Source of the DNA: Oscillospiraceae bacterium
GTDB taxonomy: Bacteria > Bacillota > Clostridia > Oscillospirales > Oscillospiraceae
Direction of reading: 5' to 3'
Length of the DNA: 64,000 nt
Assembly (NCBI GenBank): GCA_022846095.1
Contig: AP025583.1
Span: 2,480,001 to 2,544,000 of the forward strand
Numbering within the stretch: position 1 is the stretch's first letter; each line of letters opens with the position of its first letter. A program made the position numbers and the translations under genes. Below, piece after piece: positions 50,584-57,693 of the stretch. Below the pieces are notes generated by a model. It was not told where the DNA came from. It searched no databases and worked only from the letters and a program-made list of their open reading frames with translations.

Positions 50584-51453
50584 TTAAAATTCGGCCCGGT
50601 GGGCCTCGAAAAAGTCATGGTAGGCCCGCACGCTGGGCAGCTGCGTCCACTTCCGGCGGCGCACCGGGGCCTCGTCCAGGTCGTACACCGCCGCCCCCTC
50701 CATGGCCAGCAGGAAGGGCGAGTGGGTGGAGATTACCAGCTGGCTGCCGAAAAAGCGGGCCGAGTCGCTGAGAAAGGCCGCCAGCTTCTCCTGGTTGGCG
50801 GCGGACAGGCTGTTTTCCGGCTCGTCCAGCAGGTACAGGCCGTTTTCCTCCACCGCGTGGATGAAGTACAAAAAGGCGCTCTCCCCGTTGGAGCGGCCGG
50901 GCAGGTTGCCCATAAGCCGCCGCTTCACGTACTGGGAGCCGGTGCGGCGGCGGGAATCCACCACCTTTTTCAGCTCCTCGTAGTCGTCCAGGGAGTGCAT
51001 CTGGAACTGGGAGTACTTGGCCTGGGTGTACTCGGACAAAAGCTCATCCCGCTTTTCGTCGATGCCCTCGTTCACCCCCCGGATCTCGAAAAGGTAGTCG
51101 AACACGTCGTCGCTGGTGATGATCCGGCTGCGGGCGCGGACCTCCGGGGTGAAGCGCCCGGAGGTGACGGCCCGGCAGGCGGCCGTGAACGCGTCGAAAA
51201 AGGCGCTCTTGTTGTAGCAGGTTCTCCCCCGGCCCAGCCCCAGCGCCCCGGCGATTAGGTTGAGCAGGGTGGTCTTGCCCGAGCCGTTGCCGCCGTACAG
51301 GATGGTCACCGGCTCGAAGTCCAGCGTGTCCAGCTCCTTTTCCGGGAAGATCTGGTAGGGGTAGAAGCTGTTGTAGCAGGTGCGCCGCTGACTTTCAAAG
51401 AACTGATACTCCCCGGCCTCCCCGGGCAGGAAAAACCGCTCCAGATAGCGCAT
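50584..51453 (-). CDS. SMC/ABC-like AAA ATPase
   Basis: A 289-residue ATPase with Walker A LYGGNGSGKTTLLNLIAG, a central insertion with long helices, the signature-like SNGESAFLYF, Walker B LYLLDEPENSLS and the switch region ISTHSPFLLAM. This is the AAA_21/AAA_23 type found in stand-alone and defence-linked ATPases. The ATG at 51453 has GGGGGG upstream; an ATG at 51474 without a site is rejected. It is the first gene of a two-ATPase operon. No nuclease or toxin gene follows, so a defence role is not supported. Confidence 0.8.
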   Translation of the reverse strand: MRYLERFFLPGEAGEYQFFESQRRTCYNSFYPYQIFPEKELDTLDFEPVTILYGGNGSGKTTLLNLIAGALGLGRGRTCYNKSAFFDAFTAACRAVTSGRFTPEVRARSRIITSDDVFDYLFEIRGVNEGIDEKRDELLSEYTQAKYSQFQMHSLDDYEELKKVVDSRRRTGSQYVKRRLMGNLPGRSNGESAFLYFIHAVEENGLYLLDEPENSLSAANQEKLAAFLSDSARFFGSQLVISTHSPFLLAMEGAAVYDLDEAPVRRRKWTQLPSVRAYHDFFEAHRAEF

Positions 51454-51520
51454 ACCGCCGCCCCCCTTCCCCATGTACGGTCAATTTTAAGCGTTTTGCG
51501 CCCCCGTGTCAATCGCGCGG

Positions 51521-51549
51521 TTGACTTATGCCCCCCGGTTGGGTATGAT
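51521..51549 (+). promoter_or_regulatory. promoter of the class II aldolase gene
   Basis: TTGACT and TATGAT are separated by 17 bases, 31 bases before the start codon. Confidence 0.82.
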
Positions 51550-51580
51550 CGGGTAAAGTCAATCGGCGGGAGGGGATTCG

Positions 51581-52222
51581 ATGCTGTTGCAGCGGGAACG
51601 GGAGCTGGTGGCGGAGTACGGGCGGCGGCTGGTGCGCGCCGGCCTGGCCTCGGGCACCTTCGGCAACCTGAGCGTGTTCGACCGGGCCCGGGGGCTGATG
51701 GCCATCAGCCCCTCGGGCATGGACTATTTCCAGATCGAGCCGGACGACGTGGCGGTGGTGGGGCTGGACGGGGCCCTGCTGACGGGGGCCAAGCCCTCCA
51801 GCGAGGCGGATCTCCACCTGGTCTTTTACCGCAGCCGCCCGGACGTCTGCGGCGTGGTGCACACCCACTCCCCCTACGCCACCACCCTGGCCTGCCTGGG
51901 CTGGGGCATCGAGCCGGTGCACTACCTGGCGGCCTATGGGGGCCGGGCGGTGCCCTGCATCCCCTACCACCCCTTCGGCACGCAGGAGCTGGCCCAGGCC
52001 GCCTGCGGGGCCATGGGGGCGGACTGCGACGCCTGCCTGCTGGGGGGCCACGGGCTGGTGGCCGTGGGGCGCGACCTGCCATTCGCCTTTGACGCGGCGC
52101 AGCAGCTGGAGTTTGTGGCTCAGATCACCTACCGCACCCGGCTGGCCGGGGGCGGCGCGGCCCTCACCCCGGAGCAGCTGGCCTACGCCGCCGAGAAGCT
52201 GCGGGGCTACCGTCGGCGCTGA
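51581..52222 (+). CDS. class II aldolase (L-fuculose-phosphate aldolase type)
   Basis: A 213-residue zinc aldolase. GTFGNLSVFD binds phosphate, SSEADLH provides the catalytic Glu, and the zinc ligands are in VHTHSPYATTL and GGHGLVAVG. It cleaves a ketose 1-phosphate to DHAP and an aldehyde; fuculose 1-phosphate, ribulose-phosphate or methylthioribulose-type substrates are all possible. The start at 51581 is 31 bases after its promoter, with GGGAGGGG upstream. It stands alone, just before the IS element. Confidence 0.87.
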   Translation: MLLQRERELVAEYGRRLVRAGLASGTFGNLSVFDRARGLMAISPSGMDYFQIEPDDVAVVGLDGALLTGAKPSSEADLHLVFYRSRPDVCGVVHTHSPYATTLACLGWGIEPVHYLAAYGGRAVPCIPYHPFGTQELAQAACGAMGADCDACLLGGHGLVAVGRDLPFAFDAAQQLEFVAQITYRTRLAGGGAALTPEQLAYAAEKLRGYRRR

Positions 52223-52301
52223 GCACGGTTCCCGGCAGACGATAGAAAACCACCCGCGGGGCACGTGAACAGGACCAGTAAAAACGGACAGTGACAAAAC
52301 A

Positions 52302-52336
52302 CCCCCTGATGTAGGAAAATAGACTACATCAGGGGG
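52302..52336 (+). promoter_or_regulatory. hairpin sequestering the transposase ribosome binding site
   Basis: CCCCCTGATGTA (52302-52313) pairs perfectly with TACATCAGGGGG (52325-52336). The 3' arm contains the AGGGGG ribosome binding site seven bases before the orfA ATG. Transcripts that enter from outside would fold this hairpin and block translation. Confidence 0.7.
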
Positions 52337-52343
52337 TATTGTC

Positions 52344-52658
52344 ATGAAGAAACGAGAATATACACATGTCGAAATGCTGGTGCCAGAGATAGAGGCAATG
52401 CTGTCGGCAGGGAAAACACAGCGGGAAGTGGCGGAACAATTCGGATTCAAGAACAAATATGTGGTAAAGAACCTGCTGAAACGGCAGCGGGAGAAGCGGC
52501 GCAAGCTGGCGGCGGGGATCGTCCCGCGTCCCAAGGGCAGAGCGCGCAAGGATAGCAAGCCCAGAGACATAACAGCAGAGCAGGCATATGAGATTCAACG
52601 GCTGCAGATGGAAAACAAATTACTGCGGGATTTTCTGCAATCCGCTGGGAGGAGGTGA
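52344..52658 (+). CDS. IS3-family transposase OrfA
   Basis: A 104-residue DNA-binding subunit. Residues 15-55 form a helix-turn-helix (MLSAGKTQREVAEQFGF), and residues 78-100 form a leucine-zipper-like helix (AYEIQRLQMENKLLRDFL) that mediates multimerisation with OrfB. Its TGA overlaps the GTG start of orfB by two bases in the -1 frame. No A6G-type slippery run is visible near the end, so OrfAB fusion may depend on coupling rather than classic frameshifting. Confidence 0.88.
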   Translation: MKKREYTHVEMLVPEIEAMLSAGKTQREVAEQFGFKNKYVVKNLLKRQREKRRKLAAGIVPRPKGRARKDSKPRDITAEQAYEIQRLQMENKLLRDFLQSAGRR

Positions 52659-53512
52659 AGGTAGGCGTAAAGTATCAAGTCATCTATCGCCATCGAACGG
52701 ACTACCCCATTTGCAGGATGTGCCGGTTCTTAGAGGTGTCCAGAAGCGGATACTACGACTTCGTCCGGCGGCTTGGCAAGCCGGAGAGAGACTTCGAGCT
52801 GGCAGGCATCATTGCCGCCCAGCGTGAGCGGAGCTTCCGCACCTACGGCTACCGCCGAATGTGGCTGTGGTTGGAGCGGCAGGGCATACACCGCAATCCC
52901 AAAACTGTGCTGAGGATCATGAAAAAGTACGGGTTGCTGTCTGAAATCCGGCGCAGGAGGAAGTGGACGCAGATGGGGCAGCAGGTACATAAGTATGAGA
53001 ACCTGCTCAACAGAGCGTTTCACGCAGACAGGCCCAACAGCAAATGGGTAACGGACATCTCTTACATCCATACGAAGCAAGGTGTGTTGTACCTGTCTAT
53101 GATCCGCGACCTCTACGACAACAGCATCGTGGCGTACAAAACCGGGACGCAGCAGACGGTAAATCTGGTGCTGGATACCATTCGTCTTGCCATGAAGCGG
53201 GAGAAAAAGAGGGTCGCTGCGGAGTTGCACCTCCACAGCGACCAGGGATTTCAGTACACCTCGCAAGCATACTTCAACCTGACTCAAGAATACGGCATAA
53301 CGCCGTCCATGTCAAGGCGAGGCAACTGTTATGATAACGCTATGGCGGAAAACTTCTTCTCCATTCTCAAGACGGAGTGCATCTACCGCCTCAAGCCCGC
53401 CTCCTTTGAGGAGGCCAACCACATCATCGATCGTTTCATCTACTTCTACAACCATGAGCGCATCCAGTTAAAAACCGGAGAGGCGCCGCTCACGCGCCGC
53501 CTCTCCGTCTAA
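52655..53512 (+). CDS. IS3-family transposase OrfB (DDE integrase)
   Basis: A 285-residue transposase. An HTH_21 region (RSFRTYGYRRMWLWLERQG) precedes an rve integrase core with the catalytic residues in WVTDISYIHT (first Asp), LHSDQGFQYTS (second Asp) and NAMAENFFSILKTE (Glu, 35 residues after the second Asp). The C-terminal YNHERIQLKTGEAP is typical. It looks intact, so the element may be active. The start is a GTG that overlaps the orfA stop. Confidence 0.92.
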   Translation: MKVGVKYQVIYRHRTDYPICRMCRFLEVSRSGYYDFVRRLGKPERDFELAGIIAAQRERSFRTYGYRRMWLWLERQGIHRNPKTVLRIMKKYGLLSEIRRRRKWTQMGQQVHKYENLLNRAFHADRPNSKWVTDISYIHTKQGVLYLSMIRDLYDNSIVAYKTGTQQTVNLVLDTIRLAMKREKKRVAAELHLHSDQGFQYTSQAYFNLTQEYGITPSMSRRGNCYDNAMAENFFSILKTECIYRLKPASFEEANHIIDRFIYFYNHERIQLKTGEAPLTRRLSV

Positions 53513-53599
53513 TACTTGCTTTTCCTACCAGGGGCCTTTTTTGTGCTGTCCGCACAATCTGGGGCTGTTCACACGCCCCGCGGGTGGTTTTTTCGTCCC

Positions 53600-54502
53600 T
53601 TACCGTGTCTGCTGTTTCTCCAAGGCCCGGAACGCGCTCACGTTGAGGTATTCATTTCCCGGCGGACAGGTCTTTTTGATTTTATCCCGCTCCATACGCG
53701 CTGTGAGATCCTTTAGACGCTTCTTCTCCAATTCAATTTCCTCATCCAAGATCCCGTTGTAAAACGCGACGTAACCGGGGAAAAATTGATGCAGGTAGGT
53801 TTCAAGCCCGGCCATAGAGCCGATATACCGCATCAGCCCCCTGTATCCCTCCAGGCAAATGAGTTCAAAGACAGCCGGAGCCGCTTTCTCCAGCTCCCAA
53901 AAAATCAGTCCCTTCTTGACGCCGGGAAGTTCGCGGCCAAGCTGCATAGGAATATCGTGCAGGCCGCTGCCGACAATGTGTGCGATGGCCAGAACCCACC
54001 GCCCGCCAACGTGCAGCAGCCAAATTCCATGCTCCACCTCAACGCATTGCTCGACGCGGCCCCATGGCGTCTCTTTGGGAAGCGGCCACGTACCGAAGTA
54101 TTCCGGGGCTATGTCTCTGCCCAATTCCGCACATTCGTCCCAGATTTCCTGAACGGCCTGTCGGCCGGCCGCAGCCCCTCCGTGTTTTATGAGTGAAAGC
54201 TCAAACTCCATGATGAATACTTGACCATCAGTTGCAAAGTAATAGACCCCGTCATGTTCCTCAGCGCATTGCAGCGCCTTGGCGGATACTGTGCACGCGC
54301 CCTCCCCCTTGGCAACGGCATAAAAGCATATATGCCCGGTGGCGCTGGGGCGGAACGCCATTGTCGTATGTATATCTAAAACGCCGGGAGCCACCTCCTC
54401 CCATCTGAGGACATCCCCCCACACCTCTCTATCAATTTTAAAAGGTAATGGTGGGACATTTGAAATTTGTTCGCGCAACCGCTTTATATAATCGTCATCC
54501 AC
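53600..54502 (-). CDS. protein of unknown function
   Basis: A 300-residue soluble protein, lower in GC than its neighbours. It is rich in Trp, Gly and acidic residues in the first 230 positions (FGTWPLPKETPWGRVEQCVE, 20 residues) and ends in a charged helix (EEIELEKKRLKDLTARMERD) that should form a coiled coil. No signal peptide, membrane segment or catalytic motif is recognised. It has a clear promoter (54576-54604) and diverges from an XRE regulator, which may control it. The gene ends nine bases from the IS element. Confidence 0.7.
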   Translation of the reverse strand: MDDDYIKRLREQISNVPPLPFKIDREVWGDVLRWEEVAPGVLDIHTTMAFRPSATGHICFYAVAKGEGACTVSAKALQCAEEHDGVYYFATDGQVFIMEFELSLIKHGGAAAGRQAVQEIWDECAELGRDIAPEYFGTWPLPKETPWGRVEQCVEVEHGIWLLHVGGRWVLAIAHIVGSGLHDIPMQLGRELPGVKKGLIFWELEKAAPAVFELICLEGYRGLMRYIGSMAGLETYLHQFFPGYVAFYNGILDEEIELEKKRLKDLTARMERDKIKKTCPPGNEYLNVSAFRALEKQQTR

Positions 54503-54575
54503 AGTATTCCTCCTTTCACGTTAAGTTTTGTTTCCGGCTGGGACGCAAATACTTTTTTTGTAAGTCTTACAGGGT

Positions 54576-54604
54576 ATCATACTATCGCCGCCCGTTTAAG
54601 TCAA
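54576..54604 (-). promoter_or_regulatory. promoter of the unknown gene
   Basis: On the minus strand TTGACT (54604-54599) and TATGAT (54581-54576) are separated by 17 bases. Confidence 0.8.
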
Positions 54605-54623
54605 TAGTTGTAATTTATTTTAT

Positions 54624-54658
54624 ACTAAAGACTGTTTTAGTGACATCGCGATAGCGAT
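54624..54658 (+). promoter_or_regulatory. two dyads in the divergent XRE control region
   Basis: ACTAAA/TTTAGT face across six bases (54624-54641) and ATCGC/GCGAT across four bases (54645-54658), between the two divergent promoters. They are candidate operators for the XRE protein. Confidence 0.45.
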
Positions 54659-54661
54659 ATA

Positions 54662-54690
54662 TTTAAATCGGACTTAAAAACGGTTATACT
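54662..54690 (+). promoter_or_regulatory. promoter of the XRE gene
   Basis: TTTAAA and TATACT are separated by 17 bases, 26 bases before the ATG. Confidence 0.65.
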
Positions 54691-54716
54691 ATAGGTTCGT
54701 TGGAAGGATATATCGT

Positions 54717-55064
54717 ATGAGTTTAAGTGAGGAAATTGGAGCCCGCGTGCGCAAAACGCGTGAACATTATAACCTAACCAGGGAAGAACTGGCGGAGACA
54801 GCTCATATTTCTCCGCAGTTTTTATTACACATTGAAAATGGGACTAAGAGTATGACTACGAATTCCCTTTATCATGTGGCCAGAGCACTTAATGTAACCT
54901 CCGATTATCTGCTGTTCGGATTAGAACATACCGATTATGATAAACTGTTGGCAAGCGAAGCACTTGCTTCACTTCTGCCAGAGGATAAGCGTCTTACAGA
55001 AAAAGTGATACAGATTATGTTTAAAATGATTAAAGATTCCTCCTCGAATTCCCCGTCGGAATGA
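54717..55064 (+). CDS. XRE-family transcriptional regulator
   Basis: A 115-residue regulator. Residues 7-65 are a Cro/CI helix-turn-helix (LTREELAETAHISPQFLLHI, 20 residues), followed by a short helical tail with SLLPEDKRLTEKVIQIMFKM. It is AT-richer than the surroundings. GGAAGGA lies 10 bases before the ATG. It probably represses itself and the divergent unknown gene through the dyads between them. It resembles small regulators on mobile elements. Confidence 0.85.
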   Translation: MSLSEEIGARVRKTREHYNLTREELAETAHISPQFLLHIENGTKSMTTNSLYHVARALNVTSDYLLFGLEHTDYDKLLASEALASLLPEDKRLTEKVIQIMFKMIKDSSSNSPSE

Positions 55065-55104
55065 GTTAAAAGCAAGCGGTTAGAGTGACCCTATAAATAA
55101 ATAC

Positions 55105-55137
55105 AAATGCCCCTATCCTGATGGATAGGGGCATTTT
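55105..55137 (+). terminator. terminator of the XRE gene
   Basis: AAATGCCCCTATCC faces GGATAGGGGCATTT across TGAT and runs into TTAGT. Confidence 0.88.
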
Positions 55138-55156
55138 AGTCTGTCGAAAAGGCGAA

Positions 55157-55315
55157 ACAAAAGTTGTGCGCAGGATGCAAGTGTCGTTTTTTTGCAACTA
55201 AGGCGAATAAGGCGCATTAAAGCCTTCCCTACGAGGGGAGGTGGCCGCGAAGCGGGCAGAGGGGTCAAGGGAGACCCCCCAGCCGCTGCGGCGGCAGCCC
55301 CCCTCATAGGGGGGC
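55157..55315. repeat. dispersed intergenic repeat, variant copy E
   Basis: GCGCAGGATGCAAGTGTCG and CAACTAAGGCGAATAAGGCG (55195-55214) match the left flank and end of copy C. The inside differs: CCTACGAGGGGAGGTGGC and a GGGGGGCTGCCGC-type hairpin replace the usual modules. It fills the 251-base gap between convergent genes. Confidence 0.6.
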
Positions 55316-55927
55316 CTATTGGGGTTGGACTGCGGCCAGTCCCGCGATCAGCTCCGCACACCGCGCCTCCCCCAGAACCCCGCTGTCCAGGCAGACGTGG
55401 TAATTTCGGCACCGCCCCCACTCCCGGCCCGTGAAGTGCTTGTAGTTCACGCCCCGCCTGCCGTCCTTGTCCTGCAGGCGGGCCTCCGGGGCCCTCTCGC
55501 TCTCGCCGTAGAGGCGCACGATCCGCTCGGCGCGGTACTCCGGGGCCGCGTGGATGAACACGTGCAGGCAGTCGGCCCGCTCCCGCAGGATATAGTCCGC
55601 GCAGCGCCCCACGATGACGCAGGGGCCCTTCTCCGCCAGATCCAGGATCACCCGGCGCTGCATGACCCAGAGGAAGTCTGCGGCGCTCAGGCCCCCCATG
55701 GCCTCCCGGGGGCCGAAGTAGGACAGCGCGTAGGACAGCGGCGACTTGTCCGGCGCGTACTCCCCCTGGTCCTCCACGTACTTGGGGTCGAAGCCGGTCT
55801 CCTCCGCCACCTGCTTGATAAGCTCCTTGTCGTAGTAGGGGATTTTCAGCCGCCCGGCCACCGCCCTGGCGATGCTCCGCCCGCCGCTGCCGAACTCCCG
55901 GCTGATGGTGATGATACTGCGTTCCAT
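55316..55927 (-). CDS. cytidylate-kinase-like family protein
   Basis: A 203-residue P-loop protein of the Cytidylate_kin_2 family. IITISREFGSGGRSIARAVA (20 residues) holds the modified P loop, YYDKELI and CVIVGRCADYIL follow, and HVFIHAAPEYRAERIV with RGVNYKHFTG completes the fold. Clostridia carry several such paralogues beside the true cytidylate kinase; their substrates are unknown. The ATG at 55927 is two bases after the MATE gene stop, so it depends on that gene for expression. Confidence 0.85.
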   Translation of the reverse strand: MERSIITISREFGSGGRSIARAVAGRLKIPYYDKELIKQVAEETGFDPKYVEDQGEYAPDKSPLSYALSYFGPREAMGGLSAADFLWVMQRRVILDLAEKGPCVIVGRCADYILRERADCLHVFIHAAPEYRAERIVRLYGESERAPEARLQDKDGRRGVNYKHFTGREWGRCRNYHVCLDSGVLGEARCAELIAGLAAVQPQ

Positions 55928-55929
55928 AT

Positions 55930-57330
55930 TTAAAGCTCCTCTCGTCCCAAGGTCCTGTAGGTATAGCGGATAACCGCCGCGGAGATCAGAAAGGTCAGGA
56001 TGTCCGACACCGGCATGGAGTAGAGCACCCCGTCCAGGCCGAAGAACACCGGCAGCAGCAGCGCGAAGCCCACGCCGAACACCACCTCGCGCACCATGGA
56101 CAGCAGCGTGGACACCAGCGCCTTCCCCAGCGACTGGAGGTAGATAAAGGTGGCCTTGTTCACGCAGGCCAGGATCATCATGCACAGGTAGATGCGGAAG
56201 GACCGCACCGCAAAGTCGGTGTAGTACACGCTCTCCCCGGCCGCGCCGAATACGGCGATGAGCTGCCGGGGGAAGCACTCCACAATCAGCAGCGCCGCGG
56301 CGCCCACCGCCGCCTCCGCGCACAGCAGGCGGGTGAAGAGCGCCCCGGCCCGGTCCCGGCGCCCCGCGCCGATGTTGTAGCCCACGATGGGGATGCACCC
56401 GGCCGCCATGCCCACGGCCGCGGAGATGACGATCTGGAAGAACTTCATGACGATGCCCACCACCGCCATGGGGATCTGGGCATACTGCGCCTGGGAGAAA
56501 ACCGGGTCCAGCGCGCCGTACTTGCGGATCATGTTGTTGATGGCGGCCATAGCGGCCACCAGGGAGATCTGGGACAGGAAGCTGCACACGCCCAGGGGCA
56601 GAAATTTGCCCATCAGCCTGCCCCGCAGGCGGAAGCTCCCCCGCTCCAGCCGGACCGTCCTCATACGGCACAGGTACCACACCGCCAGCCCCGCGGTCAG
56701 CAGCTGCCCCAGCACCGTCGCCACCGCGGCGCCCATCATGCCCCAGCGGAAGCCGAAAATGAACAGCGGGTCCAGGATGAGATTGACCACGGCCCCCGCC
56801 AGAGTGGAGAGCATGGCGAATTTGGGGCTGCCGCAGGAGCGGATGATGGGGTTCATGGCCTGCCCGAACATGTAAAAGGGTATGCCGATGGAGATATAGA
56901 AAAAGTACTCCCCGGCGTACTGAAAGGTCTCCCGGTTGACCCGCCCGCCGAACAGGGTCAGGAGCGGGTCCCGGAACAGCAGGTAGATCGCGGCCAGCAC
57001 CGCGCCGGCAATCACGCACAGCACCACCGCGCAGCCGATGCCCCGGTGGGCGTTCTCCCGCTCGCCCGCGCCCAGGCTGATGCTGACGAAGGCGCAGCAG
57101 CCGTCCCCTATCATGACCGCGATAGCCAGGGCCACCACGGTCAGGGGAAATACCACCGTGTTGGCGGCGTTGCCGTAGGAGCCCAGGTAGGCGGCGTTGG
57201 CGATGAAAATCTGATCCACGATGTTGTACAGCGCCGCCACCAGCAGGGAGATGATGCAGGGCACCGCGTACTTTTTCATGAGCCGGCCCACCGGCTCCGT
57301 CTCCAAAAATGCGTTGGACTTTGGGTTCAT
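55930..57330 (-). CDS. MATE-family efflux transporter
   Basis: A 466-residue exporter with 12 hydrophobic segments in two MatE repeats. The N-terminal VGRLMKKYAVPCIISLLVAA (20 residues) and YNIVDQIFI are typical of the DinF/MepA-like branch of clostridia. It expels cationic or other drugs with a Na or proton gradient. GGAGGTG lies eight bases before the ATG. It is the first gene of a two-gene operon with the cytidylate-kinase-like gene. Confidence 0.9.
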   Translation of the reverse strand: MNPKSNAFLETEPVGRLMKKYAVPCIISLLVAALYNIVDQIFIANAAYLGSYGNAANTVVFPLTVVALAIAVMIGDGCCAFVSISLGAGERENAHRGIGCAVVLCVIAGAVLAAIYLLFRDPLLTLFGGRVNRETFQYAGEYFFYISIGIPFYMFGQAMNPIIRSCGSPKFAMLSTLAGAVVNLILDPLFIFGFRWGMMGAAVATVLGQLLTAGLAVWYLCRMRTVRLERGSFRLRGRLMGKFLPLGVCSFLSQISLVAAMAAINNMIRKYGALDPVFSQAQYAQIPMAVVGIVMKFFQIVISAAVGMAAGCIPIVGYNIGAGRRDRAGALFTRLLCAEAAVGAAALLIVECFPRQLIAVFGAAGESVYYTDFAVRSFRIYLCMMILACVNKATFIYLQSLGKALVSTLLSMVREVVFGVGFALLLPVFFGLDGVLYSMPVSDILTFLISAAVIRYTYRTLGREEL

Positions 57331-57693
57331 AGGGCACCTCCACCGTAAAATAAAAGAGCGCGGGGCGGGCGCAAAATCCGCCCACAGCCACGCGCGCCCA
57401 TGATTACAGATGGAGACAGCGCGTGGCGGTCAACTGGATTTACGCAGTTACGCCACACGCTGTGTTCTTATTTTACCCCAGGCGCGCGCCGCACGCAAAG
57501 GTGGTTTTGCACAAAAGCGCCGTCTGATTTTCGGCGGAGTGCCAATGCGGGCCGGTGCTCCGGGGCGGAAAGTCGTGGAAACCCACATGTAAAACGGCGG
57601 CAATTCTATGCTATACTAAAGTGACTACCTTACATAGCGGGGAATATACTGGGCGGTACAGGGAATCCGCCGAACCGTGAAAGGAGCTTTATT
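57331..57693. other. divergent control region with a long hairpin in the MATE leader
   Basis: CAGCGCGTGGCGG faces CGCCACACGCTG at 57417-57462 (read on either strand, with small bulges), followed towards the MATE gene by a GGGCGG/CCGCCC hairpin. Neither has a U tract next to it, so they look like leader structure rather than a terminator. On the plus strand TGTAAA and TATACT, 18 bases apart and ending at about 57618, are a weak promoter for the DAP dehydrogenase gene. No coding sequence is seen. Confidence 0.5.

Larger units (their letters stand above)
52246..53591 (+). mobile_element. IS3-family insertion sequence with about 75-nt terminal inverted repeats
   Basis: Two overlapping transposase genes are bracketed by long imperfect inverted repeats. 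Left (52246-52319) and right (53520-53591, reversed) share in the same order and spacing AAAACCACCCGCGGGGC, GTGAACAG, CCAG, CGGACAG, ACAAAA, CCCCTG and GTAGGAAAA. Size is about 1.35 kb. The exact ends and a target duplication cannot be fixed by eye. It lies between the aldolase gene and an unrelated lower-GC gene. Confidence 0.85.

Noticed and set aside
49372-51453. Anti-phage defence system
   Set aside because: Two ATPases alone with no nuclease, toxin, methylase or reverse transcriptase nearby do not support the claim.
52344-52658. Classic A6G programmed frameshift between orfA and orfB
   Set aside because: No slippery A-run is seen near the orfA end; the GTGA overlap points to coupled re-initiation instead.
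52246-53591. The idea that the IS element inserted into the loop of a 27-bp terminator hairpin of the aldolase gene
   Set aside because: The outer arms would make a fine terminator with a T tract, but the similarity between the two sides continues inward with the same spacing through GTGAACAG, CCAG and CGGACAG, so the arms are better explained as part of the element's own ends.
57417-57462. Guanidine or other known riboswitch in front of the MATE gene
   Set aside because: A hairpin is present but I could not find the conserved loop sequences of a known class, so I report only a structured leader.
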